Below are positions 38,796 to 48,999 of a stretch of DNA of 64,000 nt, one piece after another; the stretch's first letter is position 1; every line of letters starts with the position of its first letter. The DNA is from Protonemura montana (taxonomy: Eukaryota > Arthropoda > Insecta > Plecoptera > Nemouridae). The notes below the pieces were generated by a model, which ran no database searches, was not told the origin of the DNA, and saw only the letters and a program-made list of their open reading frames with translations. The stretch is taken from the NCBI GenBank assembly GCA_947568835.1, contig OX387607.1:8193201-8257200 (forward strand), read 5' to 3'. Made by a program: the position numbers and the translations under genes.

Positions 38796-40082
38796 TATTG
38801 AGGGAATTATTTTTGTATTTCTGGTTCAATCGAAAAAAAATTCAAACATTACAGTTTGAAGCTGTGATCTTGCAATTTCGTAGAGTTTATGAAGTTCAGT
38901 CCGAATAGGAAGATATTTTTTGGAAGAAATGGGAAGATTGAAAATAAGTTACTATGAATTTACTATTAAAAATATGCCACCGATGTAAACTTTTAAAACT
39001 CAGAAACAAAATATGTTTTGATTTGAAATAAATTATCTTCTGGTATTGCAAATTCTTCCAAAGAAGTAAAAAAGTAACCTGTTTTTATGACTCCGGTGCA
39101 GAATGATATTAATTTACTGTAAATGAAAAACCAAGGAAACAATTTCATCAAATCCACAGCAGAAACAGCCATGCACACAGACTCACAAACATACACACAA
39201 ACAAACATCACTCGATCACCGGGCCTCAGGTGCCACCAAAATCATCAGAATAATAACCAGAACACATCAACCAACCAAAACACAAAACGAGTCACCCTCG
39301 AAATTGACCATTAATACCTCTACCAACCTGCCTCATACTTAGATAATTGTTCGCACCACATCTTCATAGTTCTACCAACCAACCAACCCGGGCGCTAATG
39401 GCACTCCTGTATGACACTGACGTATCGGGCCATGGCCATGTGATTGCAGGCATGGAACCACGCTAAGTGGCCACCTAATGGGCCGACTTGCAAGATTCAT
39501 CTCCAGAGCTGATTACAGAGCTGATATTCATGTGAGCAGTCGACAAGTCTGTGCTAACTCGGAGCTATCAATAACGGCACACCGCATAACAATACCTCGT
39601 GTAATGTGGGGAAGATTTGTTACTGAAGGGTATTGTTTGTGATTTGAATTAATTGCGAGTGTTGAACGATGATTTTGAAGTTTTGAATGTGGGGGATTTT
39701 GGGGTTATATGTCGATGGCAGTGTCGTTTTTGGTTGGCATTTGAATTGAAGAGTGCGATTAAGGGGAAGAGTTTTGAGTGTTGGTCAAGTACGCGGGAAG
39801 TTGGTACGTTTGGATTGCTTTTATCTGGATTCAAAGTTTGTTTTGGTCGGTGAACGATGTCCAGACATTTCCATTGATAATCAGAATTGAAAATGTTAAT
39901 GTGGATTAAAGAACAATGGCTAAAGATTGTATAAGTGGCAGTTGTGGCACCTTCACACATTAGAAAAAATAAAAATACGGTTTCAAAATACGGAAACAAT
40001 CAGATTACCCACAAAACCATAACTCCTCATCTATATTTTGTTCAATTACGGATTTAGAAAAATATCGTATCTCTTTAACAAA
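38796..40082. other. No gene seen; CA-rich patch
   Basis: A stretch rich in CACA, AAAC and CCAACCAA occupies about 39120-39390. The rest appears unique. Confidence 0.4.
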
Positions 40083-40420
40083 ATGATGATGATGAACGAT
40101 GATGATGACGATGATGAGGTCGATGATGAGCCTAAAATAGCTAGAAAGGAAAGAAGAAGAACCTGGTATTGGCAAGTAACCTATTCCTGTTGAACAGCAC
40201 CAAGGAGTCTATCTGCTTGACGTCCCTTCCGAAGGACGGTGCGACGTAAACAACCAAGCAAGGCGCAAGAAATTGATGTACTAACTTTCATCCCTCCCAA
40301 AGAGAACTGGATGTGTATGATGGTCACTCACCAAGACGCTTCTTAAGATCCAAGATCCATCTCAGGGCAGTTGCTTTATACTGTGACTTCACTGGAACTG
40401 GGGTTTGCAACACGCCAAAC
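40083..40420 (-). mobile_element. 5S-family SINE copy E with expanded GAT tail
   Basis: On the minus strand the copy starts at GTTTGGCGTGTTGCAAACCC, a diverged 5S-like head. It continues through CATCATACACATCCAGTTCT, GGGAGGGATGAAAGTTAGTAC, the intact core ACCGTCCTTCGGAAGGGACG and GGTGCTGTTCAACAGGAATAG. Beyond a divergent stretch it ends in a CATCATCATCGTC microsatellite at 40083-40132. Intact copies carry a short CATCATCCTCATCATC motif at that place, so the microsatellite probably grew from the SINE's own tail segment. The segment between GGAATCC and the core is deleted relative to other copies. Confidence 0.75.
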
Positions 40421-40931
40421 CGTCCAGTAACACATACATCCAAACCAAAATTGCACACTGAATAAAGTCTTAGATTTGAAAATCACAGTTTTGAAAATTC
40501 CCCTGAAACGTTTCTTAGACCCTAAGCAACAACCAGCATCTTAACTTTGCTCAAACTTAACATCACCCTCACCAAGTTATTTCAATCATACCACTTTGCA
40601 CAAACGCGCGTTAACCAGTCTCGTGATAGTTAGCCCGCGTTGCACGTATTGAAGTTCGATGCCGAGCACATCCATGTGTTAACCTCTTATCTGCTACGAC
40701 GGGCACCTTGCTCTTTATCAGTCCATTGGCTGGTTTATTGTCGTTGTGTTGGGTACCCTGCTAGCAGTGGCGTACCGTAGAGGTCCCCAAACAGGAGCGT
40801 GCCCATTGTCTCAAGAGGCATGAGAGAGACTTTGCTGGTAAGACTGGGACAAAGTTTTACATTTTCAAGAAGTACTAGTGTACCTTATTCTCACTCGCTC
40901 CACCGATAATTTGTTTTGACTCTCAACGTTC
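40421..40931. other. No gene seen
   Basis: Nothing recognisable between the SINE and the next dispersed repeat. Confidence 0.4.
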
Positions 40932-41130
40932 TACACTGGCGCTTATGTTAAACTGTCTTCGGGAAAAATGGACGACAAATACTTCAAGTATTGATGCACA
41001 TGTACCGATATTTTGAGTTGTAATTATTCAATTGTAGAGATTTGCTCAACATAGGCGGCCGCAACGCCATCAGGTGGCCACAATCGTGACCAAGTGTTTG
41101 CTAAGCAGAAAGTTTAACATTAACACTGGC
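40932..41130 (+). repeat. Dispersed AT-rich repeat (family 3), internally deleted
   Basis: The copy starts with CTACACTGGCGCTTATGTTA followed by AACTGTCTTC, as in the 2.1-kb copy. It then jumps to TGTACCGATATTTTGAGTTG, which matches the 52.6-kb copy, and continues with TTCAATTGTAGAGATTTGCT, AACGCCATCAGGTGGCCAC and TTTGCTAAGCAGAAAGTTTA. About 100 bases present in the other two copies are missing from the middle. Confidence 0.65.
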
Positions 41131-43018
41131 CCAATAAACTCAACGAAATTATCATACAGCTCTTACTCTTACTACTATGAGTAGCTCACTCTTACTATCG
41201 GTAACCATGTTTAACGATGCCAACGCACTCCATTGACAGATTTTACCTTTTAGAACAGACATTCCTTGTGGAACTGTAGGCACAAAGCAAATTAATATCA
41301 CCATTTTTGTATTTTATTTAATTTTTAATATTTTTTTTGCAAGTTGGTCACTTAACCTATAAGGACAGAATATCTTTGTTCGCTTATCTGCGGTTAAACT
41401 TGGCCCCACAAGGATTAAATATCTTTGCAATCTTCACCCATATTATTATTATACACAATTATTAAACAGCAGTTTAAAAAAATGCATGAAACCAAAAACC
41501 AGATGCAAAAAAACCACCTATATTGGTATCCGTGTTTTGATTTCTGGACACTGTCATGCCGCCACTGTTCGCGTTACACTTCAGCGACAACCGGAGGTCC
41601 ATATCGAAGTTCGATATTCAAATCAGGCGACGTCGGGAGGCGACCCATTGCATTGCAGATGCTCAATGGTGTGAAAATAATGCCCGTACACGAGCAGCAC
41701 ACACCCACACACAACTCTGCCAGTTCACAGCAATAGTAATAACAACAATAACTTACAACTTGCGCATGCATAGATTATTGGGTTTATAATCATCCAAGGA
41801 CGGGGAGCGAATGGCGTTTGGTTCACTGCGTTTGGCGGGTGCTAACTTTTGGAAACTTGTGGCCGTTTCGAGCCAATTTCACTGCTTGATGCTGTGTGAA
41901 AATATGTTTTTGAAAATATTGCGGTTGATAAGAAATTGGATTGGGGCGAGGGTATGGTTAACGAATTGAAAATCGTTGTGTGGTTTTCTTAGGCTGAAAT
42001 CTGTAAGAAATTAAGGTGGGATTCGCTTTGTTTCGGAAACATGGAATAATAAGGAGTAAAATCGAATTGAAAACAATCAAAATATTTAATTCGATTGTTT
42101 TAAGATATCTCTGTTGATTATGGTAAGTATAGTACTTCATCGTGGTTTGGTCATACACCTTCAGTGTACATAGATGTTAACGTTCACGGAGTTAGTCCCA
42201 CTGCCAGCCTAGTTAAACCAAAATTTCTGACAGAATTTGCAGAACTGGCTTTCATAGTGTATCTATCTTAATTTGTACATCTTAGCTAAATTTTTTCTTA
42301 AGTATCTATAATTTTTTCATAAATCAACTGTCAAATATGACAAATTTGCTGCATTTCTTAAAAATATCTTGACCAGTATACTGGATAAAATTCATTTTTA
42401 AAAAGCAGTACTGCCAATCAATAAATTACCTAATACGACACCAATTTCATTTAGTTTACATTTTTTCTGCGTAATAGTGGTAATTTTCAGGCATGAAAAA
42501 TTGGTGATTTCATCGAGTTATACGTGCAAATACAAGTAAACGCTATATACCAAAAAATAATTGTATAAATGCCGTAAGTGGCAGTTATACTTGGTGAAGA
42601 AGATTTCAAAAAAGTCTCATCAAGGTATGAAAAGTAACGAATTTTCAGTTCTTATTCCCTAGTGAGACCTAAGTGAAATTTTCCTCAAGATCCCAGCGAA
42701 TTTCGATGACCTTTCGTCTCGGCATTGCCCGTATCGAGAAGGCATCAAGTCGACAACCAAACAATGTCTGCCGCTCGATCTTAGCAGTTTGACGGCAGTT
42801 TGAGTGTTTCCGGAAGTCGTTACGGAAAACGGAAGCGACGTCATCGCGCGACCTACTCGGATGTCGCAAGAAGCTCGACAACAACAGAGCACGCCCTCGA
42901 CTTCGCCAACCTTCCTGATCGCGAACGATCAACGTTATCCTGGCGCTACTCAATTCTGTAAATGAAATCTGTTACTGAATTCTGTAATTCTGTATTTTCG
43001 GATATATTCTACCTACCT
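41131..43018. other. No gene seen
   Basis: AT-rich unique sequence. Two overlapping minus-strand frames at 42659-42953 lie in a CpG-rich patch and show no domain. Confidence 0.4.
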
Positions 43019-43106
43019 ATATATATATATATATACATATATATGTGTATTTATATATATATATATGTGTATTTATATATATATATATATGTGTATTTAT
43101 ATATTT
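43019..43106. repeat. TA-rich microsatellite with GTGTATTTA units
   Basis: An (AT)n array contains three GTGTATTTA interruptions starting at 43045, 43067 and 43091, giving a higher-order period of 22 to 24 bases. It stands a few bases from the truncated end of a SINE copy. Confidence 0.85.
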
Positions 43107-43121
43107 TTTTATATCTGAATA

Positions 43122-43334
43122 ACCGTCCCTTCCGGAGGACGGTAAAACGCGAGCTGCTGTCGAAAGGTTAATAAGCAAGGCAAATGAAGTTGCTGTATTA
43201 ATTGTCATCCCTCCAACCTCTCTCCCGAACAGAACTGGTCATGTGTATGATGGTCATCCATCCAATACCTGAAAGAGCGCAGTGCTGCTTAAATTCGGTG
43301 ATCTCACGAGAACCGGTGTTTCTAACACGTAACA
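43122..43334 (-). mobile_element. 5S-headed SINE copy G, 3' truncated, best single head
   Basis: On the minus strand this copy has the clearest 5S-like head: GTTAGAAACACCGGTTCTCG, TGAGATCACCGAATTTAAGC, AGCACTGCGCTC, then CAGGTATTGGATGGATGACC. These correspond in order to the 5S rRNA A box, intermediate element and C box. The linker CATCATACACATGACCAG, GGGAGAGAGGTTGGAGGGATG and the segment ACTTCATTTGCCTTGCTTAT follow. The copy stops within the central core, just after ACCGTCCTCCGGAAGGGACG, where TA-rich DNA begins. GGAATCCTGTTGTTCGC is missing, so there is also an internal deletion. Confidence 0.85.
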
Positions 43335-44090
43335 TTTTTCTGTTTAGAATTAAATAAAATGTGTTTTTAAATAATTAAGTGTTTGTCTCAAGTAACTTAA
43401 ACATGCGCCATGCCTACAAGGAAAATCTAACTATCTTCAATTCTTCGCCGTACCACCTCCCAAATCTCTCTCAGTGTCGCAAATCTTCTGACAAATCTTT
43501 TCTTCCCCACAGCTTCACTCCTCGCATTGTCTGTGTACCAAGCATTGTCTTCGGTACCCTCAATGGTCTTCCGGTGCGTACCAAACACTCCAGCTAGCGG
43601 CAGAAAGTTGAAAAAATGCGGCAGTTTCCAAGCCACTGGCAGTCCTAACTGTAATGCATTGGTTCAACTATGGCACTTTACAGACTTGTTATTGTCCCGG
43701 TATCATTGCTATTTTCCTGTATTACTGTTGAATAGTCGGGAGTCTGCCAGAGTGTTTATTAGCGTAAACAATGTAGCAAGATTTTAGACACTCGGTACCA
43801 AAAGGTAGCTTCAATTTCACCTTATTTTAATTAAAATAATAATTTTTACTTGTTAAAAATGGTATAACTTACCGTCCAAAGGAAATTGTTTTAAATTTTT
43901 GTTCATACCTACTGTCGATCGTAGTGAATATTGCAGCGGACAACTATTTAGAGGTTGAAATGAGTTTTTTAGCAATTCACTGTTTTTCACTACTCGTTTT
44001 TATATATTTTTTCCTAATTTCTCATTTCCAACGGTCTCTGTTTGGCTGCATGCTTCGCCCAACATCGACTTTCAAGCCGTGCTCGGTAAC

Positions 44091-44146
44091 GTCGTCGTCG
44101 TCGTCGTCGTCGTCGTCGGTAGAGTCGTCGTCGTCGTCGTCGTCGA
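44091..44146 (+). repeat. (GTC)n microsatellite in two blocks
   Basis: Two GTC arrays are separated by GGTAGA. The period is three and the units are nearly perfect. Confidence 0.9.
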
Positions 44147-44343
44147 GGAAGCGCGGAAATATATGTGCAAAGTTATAATAATGTTTTCGAGGACTAAGAA
44201 GAGGGAAGCTGGAAGGAGCTGGATGTCCTGTTCGAGAACACAAAGCGTTGGACGAGATAAATAATCACGGCAAGACACGGCCAGACAATACGGAGGAAAT
44301 AGCGACAAGGAAACTGATAAATATCAGACACTAGACAAAGAAT

Positions 44344-44379
44344 GATTATGATAATAATGATAATAATAATAATAATCAT
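44344..44379 (+). repeat. (ATA/ATG)n microsatellite
   Basis: The array GATTATGATAATAATGATA continues into TAATAATAATAATCATAA. The ends are roughly mirror-complementary (ATTATGAT and ATCATAAC), so it can fold back on itself. Confidence 0.8.
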
Positions 44380-45311
44380 AACACGGTGGCCACCTTGAAT
44401 TATAGAAATATTATTCGCTAGTTCGGCGAACGACAAAACTTTGGATGAAGAATAAAGACTTTGTAATTTACATCGGTTATTTATGGTTATCATTTTCTAT
44501 TATGCGATCACAAACGGAGCTTCCTTGAAGATTTTAATCTCCGCTGGCAACAGGATGCAATCCACAGTCAAAAGTCAGTGTAACTTTTGGTGCTTCTCAA
44601 AGGTCGCCTACCAGTGAATTTCTGAGTTCTGCATTGAAATAGTTAACCAAGTGTTTATTTTCATTAGATTAAAAATCCTGGTTGTACACCTAAAAACCCT
44701 TCAGGCATGCGGGAAAAATAACTAGAAATTCTTTGCACGTTATTATACGGTTTACCGTTCATGTATACAACAAACACATACAATTTCTAGAGTTGACGCA
44801 CGAAAAGATCGTGCACAAACGACACAAAGGTAACCATTTGTATAATTTTGAAAAAAACTATTGTTCCCGACCACAGAGACACTAAAAGCTCCTGTGTTTG
44901 TACCTCTTTCCCGCTCGTCTTGCCTGGAGAATCCAACATGACGAGATCACCCTACTGGAAACACTATACCACAACATACAACACCGTCAGATGAATCCTT
45001 CAGCATTACGCGAAGCCAAGTCAACTAGTGTACCAACACACACAGAGTACAGCTAATGCTGAGTAATGATAATTATAAAATTAGCGAAATGTAGCAAAAT
45101 GAAGAGAATAAATTCGTATATGCCGGCGGGCTACTATTTTCCATCTCATCAAAATAAAGCAAGTTGCTAGTGACAAGAGGCACAAGGCTCAGTCCACTGC
45201 CAGCTCTGTGTTGGTATTATTTGTCATGCAAGGGTAGGAACACATTAAGAGTTTAGGATGCTGTGGATGACGTCATGTGAGGAGTCAAACATGCGTAAGG
45301 TAATGTTATGA

Positions 45312-45364
45312 TGGGGGTGGGAGGTGGGTGGGTGGGGATAGGCTTTCGACGGGTTAGGGGGGGT
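45312..45364 (+). other. G-rich tract, possible G-quadruplex
   Basis: GGGGGTGGGAGGTGGGTGGG followed by TGGGG and, after a gap, GGGTTAGGGGGGG provides more than four G runs. Confidence 0.4.
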
Positions 45365-46296
45365 ACACAGTGTTAACGAATGACATTAAAGAACACAAGA
45401 GACAAACGATGAGGCAGTAAAGCGAGATACAGGAACATGTTTATCTACTTATTATATGGCTCGTAGCAATGCCAACCTCCGTAGTCTAATGGTTGCCAAA
45501 TTAATTAAGACGGATCCTAATAATAATTGTCTTCTGTGTTATTGCGTAATGACGATAATGTTCCGGATTAATCACGCGTAAACTCTGGCAACATGGTTGA
45601 TTAGTCGCGGGGTATTTTCACACGTAGTTGTATTGTTTGGTAACTACCGGGTACGGTGAGATCTGTTTTGACTAGCATGAAGTCTTGCTCGGCGTTACGC
45701 TAAGAAATGTGGCGCAATACATTTCTGTAGACGTTTCTACGTCAGGTAAAGTCGGTACGACAGACTGGTAGGGTTAAGCAGCGAGATGCATCTTGACCCT
45801 TATCAGCCAGAAATACATCTTAATGTTTCAATGTCTTAAATACTCACTTACCACTTAAAACGTTCTTTAAATAATGTACACAAAGAAGAATTAAAATACA
45901 GCCAAAAAAGTCAAGTTTAAAATAAATTAAACTTCAATTTAAATTATACATTATGAAAAGTGATGTTTATGCCTTTTCTCTACATGACAACGACCTCGAC
46001 TTTAACGAAACGTTTGAAAAAATTACTTGCTCCCTGGGTGGAAAATTATTCTATCTACGTACACATTTAATTTCACGGCCATTCAATGAACCTGTTCCCA
46101 GCTCCCTTCCTGCTCTTGCATTTCACCTCTCTCATCTTCACGGTCGAGCCGGGCTACCACTCTAGCCGGCTAAAACGTCTTCAAACCAACTGACCGCCAA
46201 GTTCCCCTCTGGGTCAAGACGCCGTCTCGAGAGACGTCTCGTTGTGAGCTTCCAGACGCTCGACTCACTCACATCTAGGCTCAACGGGCTCACTAA

Positions 46297-46410
46297 AACT
46301 TTGGGTGGAGGCGCCGAGGATGCTCTACGCGTTGCGTTCAGGAGTATAACTTTAGGTGGAGGTGCCGTTAATGCTCGGCTGGCTGCGTTCAGGCGCAAAA
46401 CTTTGCACAA
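46297..46410 (+). repeat. 51-bp-family, two tandem units plus a third start
   Basis: AACTTTGGGTGGAGGCGCC, AACTTTAGGTGGAGGTGCC and AACTTTGCAC begin at 46297, 46348 and 46399, exactly 51 bases apart. Each full unit ends in GCGTTCAGG. The two units read LGGGAEDALRVAFRSIT and LGGGAVNARLAAFRRKT in one frame without a stop, within an 80-codon open frame (46244-46486). A weakly similar earlier unit may precede the first. No protein family is recognised, and the same DNA recurs at five other loci. Confidence 0.75.
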
Positions 46411-47593
46411 AGCTTATGTACAGTTTTCTCCACCTATTAAAAGGTTCAAGTCGCACTCTCTGATCAGTAAAACTGAATATGTCTAAACGATTATCGTTCT
46501 TTGCCGTGTTGTCCTGGTTTCAAAGCGCACACTAGGCCACAAAGTTGGATCGCTTGAATTTCAACACGACTGCCATACAAATCTGATACTGTATTGAAAA
46601 ACTTTAAAAATGCATCGCTCGCCGTAACGATATCTAAATAAAAAATACGTTTATGTAAAAGTTTTTGATATTCAATTTCCTTAAAAGATCGTTACGAAAA
46701 ACAAACAAAGTTTTGATGAAAACATGGTCCCATTGAAAGCTTCAATACTTGAATGCACATGGCTTCTGCTCCTAGTGTCTAAAGCCATTCGAACTCTATA
46801 CACATACACATAGCGACTCTCTCGCTCCCTCTGTGAGTATTGCTGATTTATTCATAAAGTCACATAATCTGTTTCCCTCTCCTTCTCTCTCTCTAGCTTG
46901 CTCTCTCACTACGTCTCTTCTAACCTTTCCATCAGCCTTATTCCCATTATTCTCATTGCTCGTATTTGAAATATCGTTCCATTGCCCTGTTGTACCCTCC
47001 TCCCCATACCACTCCGATACAGCCAGATACCCTCTGTTCGTCTAAGGGTGAGCACCCACGACTTGGTCCACTAGAGTGGCACGGTTCGCCGATTTGCAGG
47101 ATAATCTTGGTCTTGACTGGGCGTTAGAGCCAAGGTGGCAAAGTCCGGTCAAAGGGAAGATGTGTACCAGAGCGTGATGTGTTAATCTCAAGCTAAAAGA
47201 GGTGATAAGCTACATTCAAAAATATTTCCCACAGGTTCCTGAGTGATTTCAATTCTTTCTATTAGACTCCACTGAAAAATTTAAAACGCGAAACGCAATA
47301 TTTAAGTTTACTTCAATTTTCAACCTCTAAGTGCCCTGCCTAATTAGTTAAAACGTTCGCGTTTCGCCAAACGTTTTCGCCACGTGACTGGCACAAACTT
47401 TCGGCGACGCCAACTTTTGAGTGGGGACGTCGATCAAACCGAGCAGATCGACGCCGCGAGGTCAACGTTGCTTGACAGCGAGCGTAAATTCCCGATGGAA
47501 TATAGAAAGGTTCTGAGCTGATACCATTCCGTTGCTAATTCCACATGCAAATGAAGGAAAGTGCTAAGGAAAATATAGCACACTGGCATCTAC

Positions 47594-47614
47594 TATATAT
47601 ATATATATATATAT
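47594..47614. repeat. (TA)n microsatellite
   Basis: Just over ten TA units in an otherwise unique setting. Confidence 0.85.
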
Positions 47615-48418
47615 CGCGATGCTGGCTGCTATATACGACTATGCTATGTTGGACCCATAAGCCAATCGCCTTTGGTGTTACATTACAATCAGCCAATCAC
47701 AGTTGACGTTAGTCAGCTGAGATGCGATGTCATTCTATTCAACCCTTCACTGCCAAAATATTAATCCATACATCTCTGGTCGTCTCCCTCTTGTGTCGTC
47801 CCCGCGATGGCTAGACGCACACAGGACGAGGGGGACGGAAGATGGACACCGACTGGCTCTTAGCGCGGGTGGAGAGAGCGAGACGCGAGATGGATCTAAC
47901 TTGACCGGTGGACCTGAGGCCGTTGATTATTTATTTCAATTTTAAGCCTTTGGCGTTCGTGGAAAATGTGAGGTAGTTTCACGATTTGTTGGACGGGTTT
48001 TCTTGCGTCGGTAAAATTTGTTTGACCCGGGTTATTCGTTATGCCGGGGAATTGTTTGAACTTTTTGGGTGAGGTTTTCTTGGTTTTACAACGGCGATTC
48101 AATAATTTACTTACCCATGGATTACATTTAATAAGCCTTTTTTTCATTTTGTTGCTTTTCCATAAAACGTCTCTTTACGTCTCAAAACAAATGGGAATCA
48201 GACTTGAAATTAAAATATGAACAACACAATTTTCCGACCAAAAGCAATGACTCGATTTTTTTCTTCTCTGACACTCACAAAAAACCTCACCAAATAGATA
48301 TCCAACGAGCGTTGAATCGACAAGCATCCCTGCACCTTGCCAAAAACAACCCCCGTCGATCTTTCATCGGTTCACATCACACAAAAACCTTCTCACACCA
48401 TACCCATCACCTCACGAC

Positions 48419-48428
48419 GTCACGTGAC
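48419..48428. promoter_or_regulatory. GTCACGTGAC palindromic E-box
   Basis: Exact copy of the 10-mer, preceded by GACGTCAC so that an overlapping CRE-like GACGTC also exists. Function is inferred only. Confidence 0.3.
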
Positions 48429-48951
48429 AACTCCAAAGGGTTAAAAACCCGGCCATCGCCGTCGTCCATTTCGGACAATCAACTCCTGAATATTAATTAT
48501 TTAAGCTTAGCAAGCTTAAGGGTAGACCCGGGGCCTGCGAGCTCAATGGGCATTTTATATTTTGAGAAAGAGGACAGCTCTGCGGACAGGGTTTTTGGGC
48601 CGAGCGAGGTCTGGATTATCTTATCACGTCAGTGATGGGTAGGGGGAGTTTTTGAGGGGCCACGCGGGTTCACACATACCTGTCCAACGTGCTGAGATGT
48701 GTCGAGACCAGTGTAATGCCACGATGAAATGATGAGCTCGCCGATCGCAGCCTGAGGAAAAGGTAGGCGAGTTTTAAAAACGATTAACCAGGGTTTAGTA
48801 CAAGCGCTTGGTGCTTGTACATAGCTGAGATGTGAAGCGGTAGTTTTGATGTGTCTCTGCAAACAAGACGGGTTTGATTGTTGTTGAGATCGTTCGGATG
48901 TGTTTGATGTGTGTAGTAGTGGCAATTAAGGCGAATTGTTGTGATATTAGA

Positions 48952-48999
48952 ATGGAGGTGCCGAATCTGTTCTGCGGGATGCGTTCAGGAGAATGTTTG
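48952..48999 (+). repeat. 51-bp-family, single unit
   Basis: TGGAGGTGCCGAATCTGTTC then TGCGGGATGCGTTCAGGAGA and ATGTTTGA. The family frame reads GGAESVLRDAFRRMF without a stop inside the unit. Flanks on both sides are unrelated to those of other members. Confidence 0.65.

Larger units (their letters stand above)
43335..46296. other. No gene seen; two trinucleotide microsatellites
   Basis: Apart from the microsatellites listed separately and a G-rich tract at 45.3 kb, the sequence appears unique. Serine- or valine-rich frames around 44.1 kb are translations of the GTC repeat and not genes. Confidence 0.4.
46411..48951. other. No gene seen
   Basis: The stretch contains CT-rich DNA (46800-46935), a TA microsatellite, one GTCACGTGAC site, and a small hairpin with 8-bp arms TTAAGCTT and AAGCTTAA (48501-48519). 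Open frames up to 143 codons show no domain. Confidence 0.4.

Noticed and set aside
43924..44308. Serine-, aspartate-, valine- or threonine-rich frames
   Set aside because: They are translations of the GTC microsatellite in different frames.
45478..45530. TAGTCTAATGG, a possible tRNA A box
   Set aside because: No B box follows at any plausible distance.
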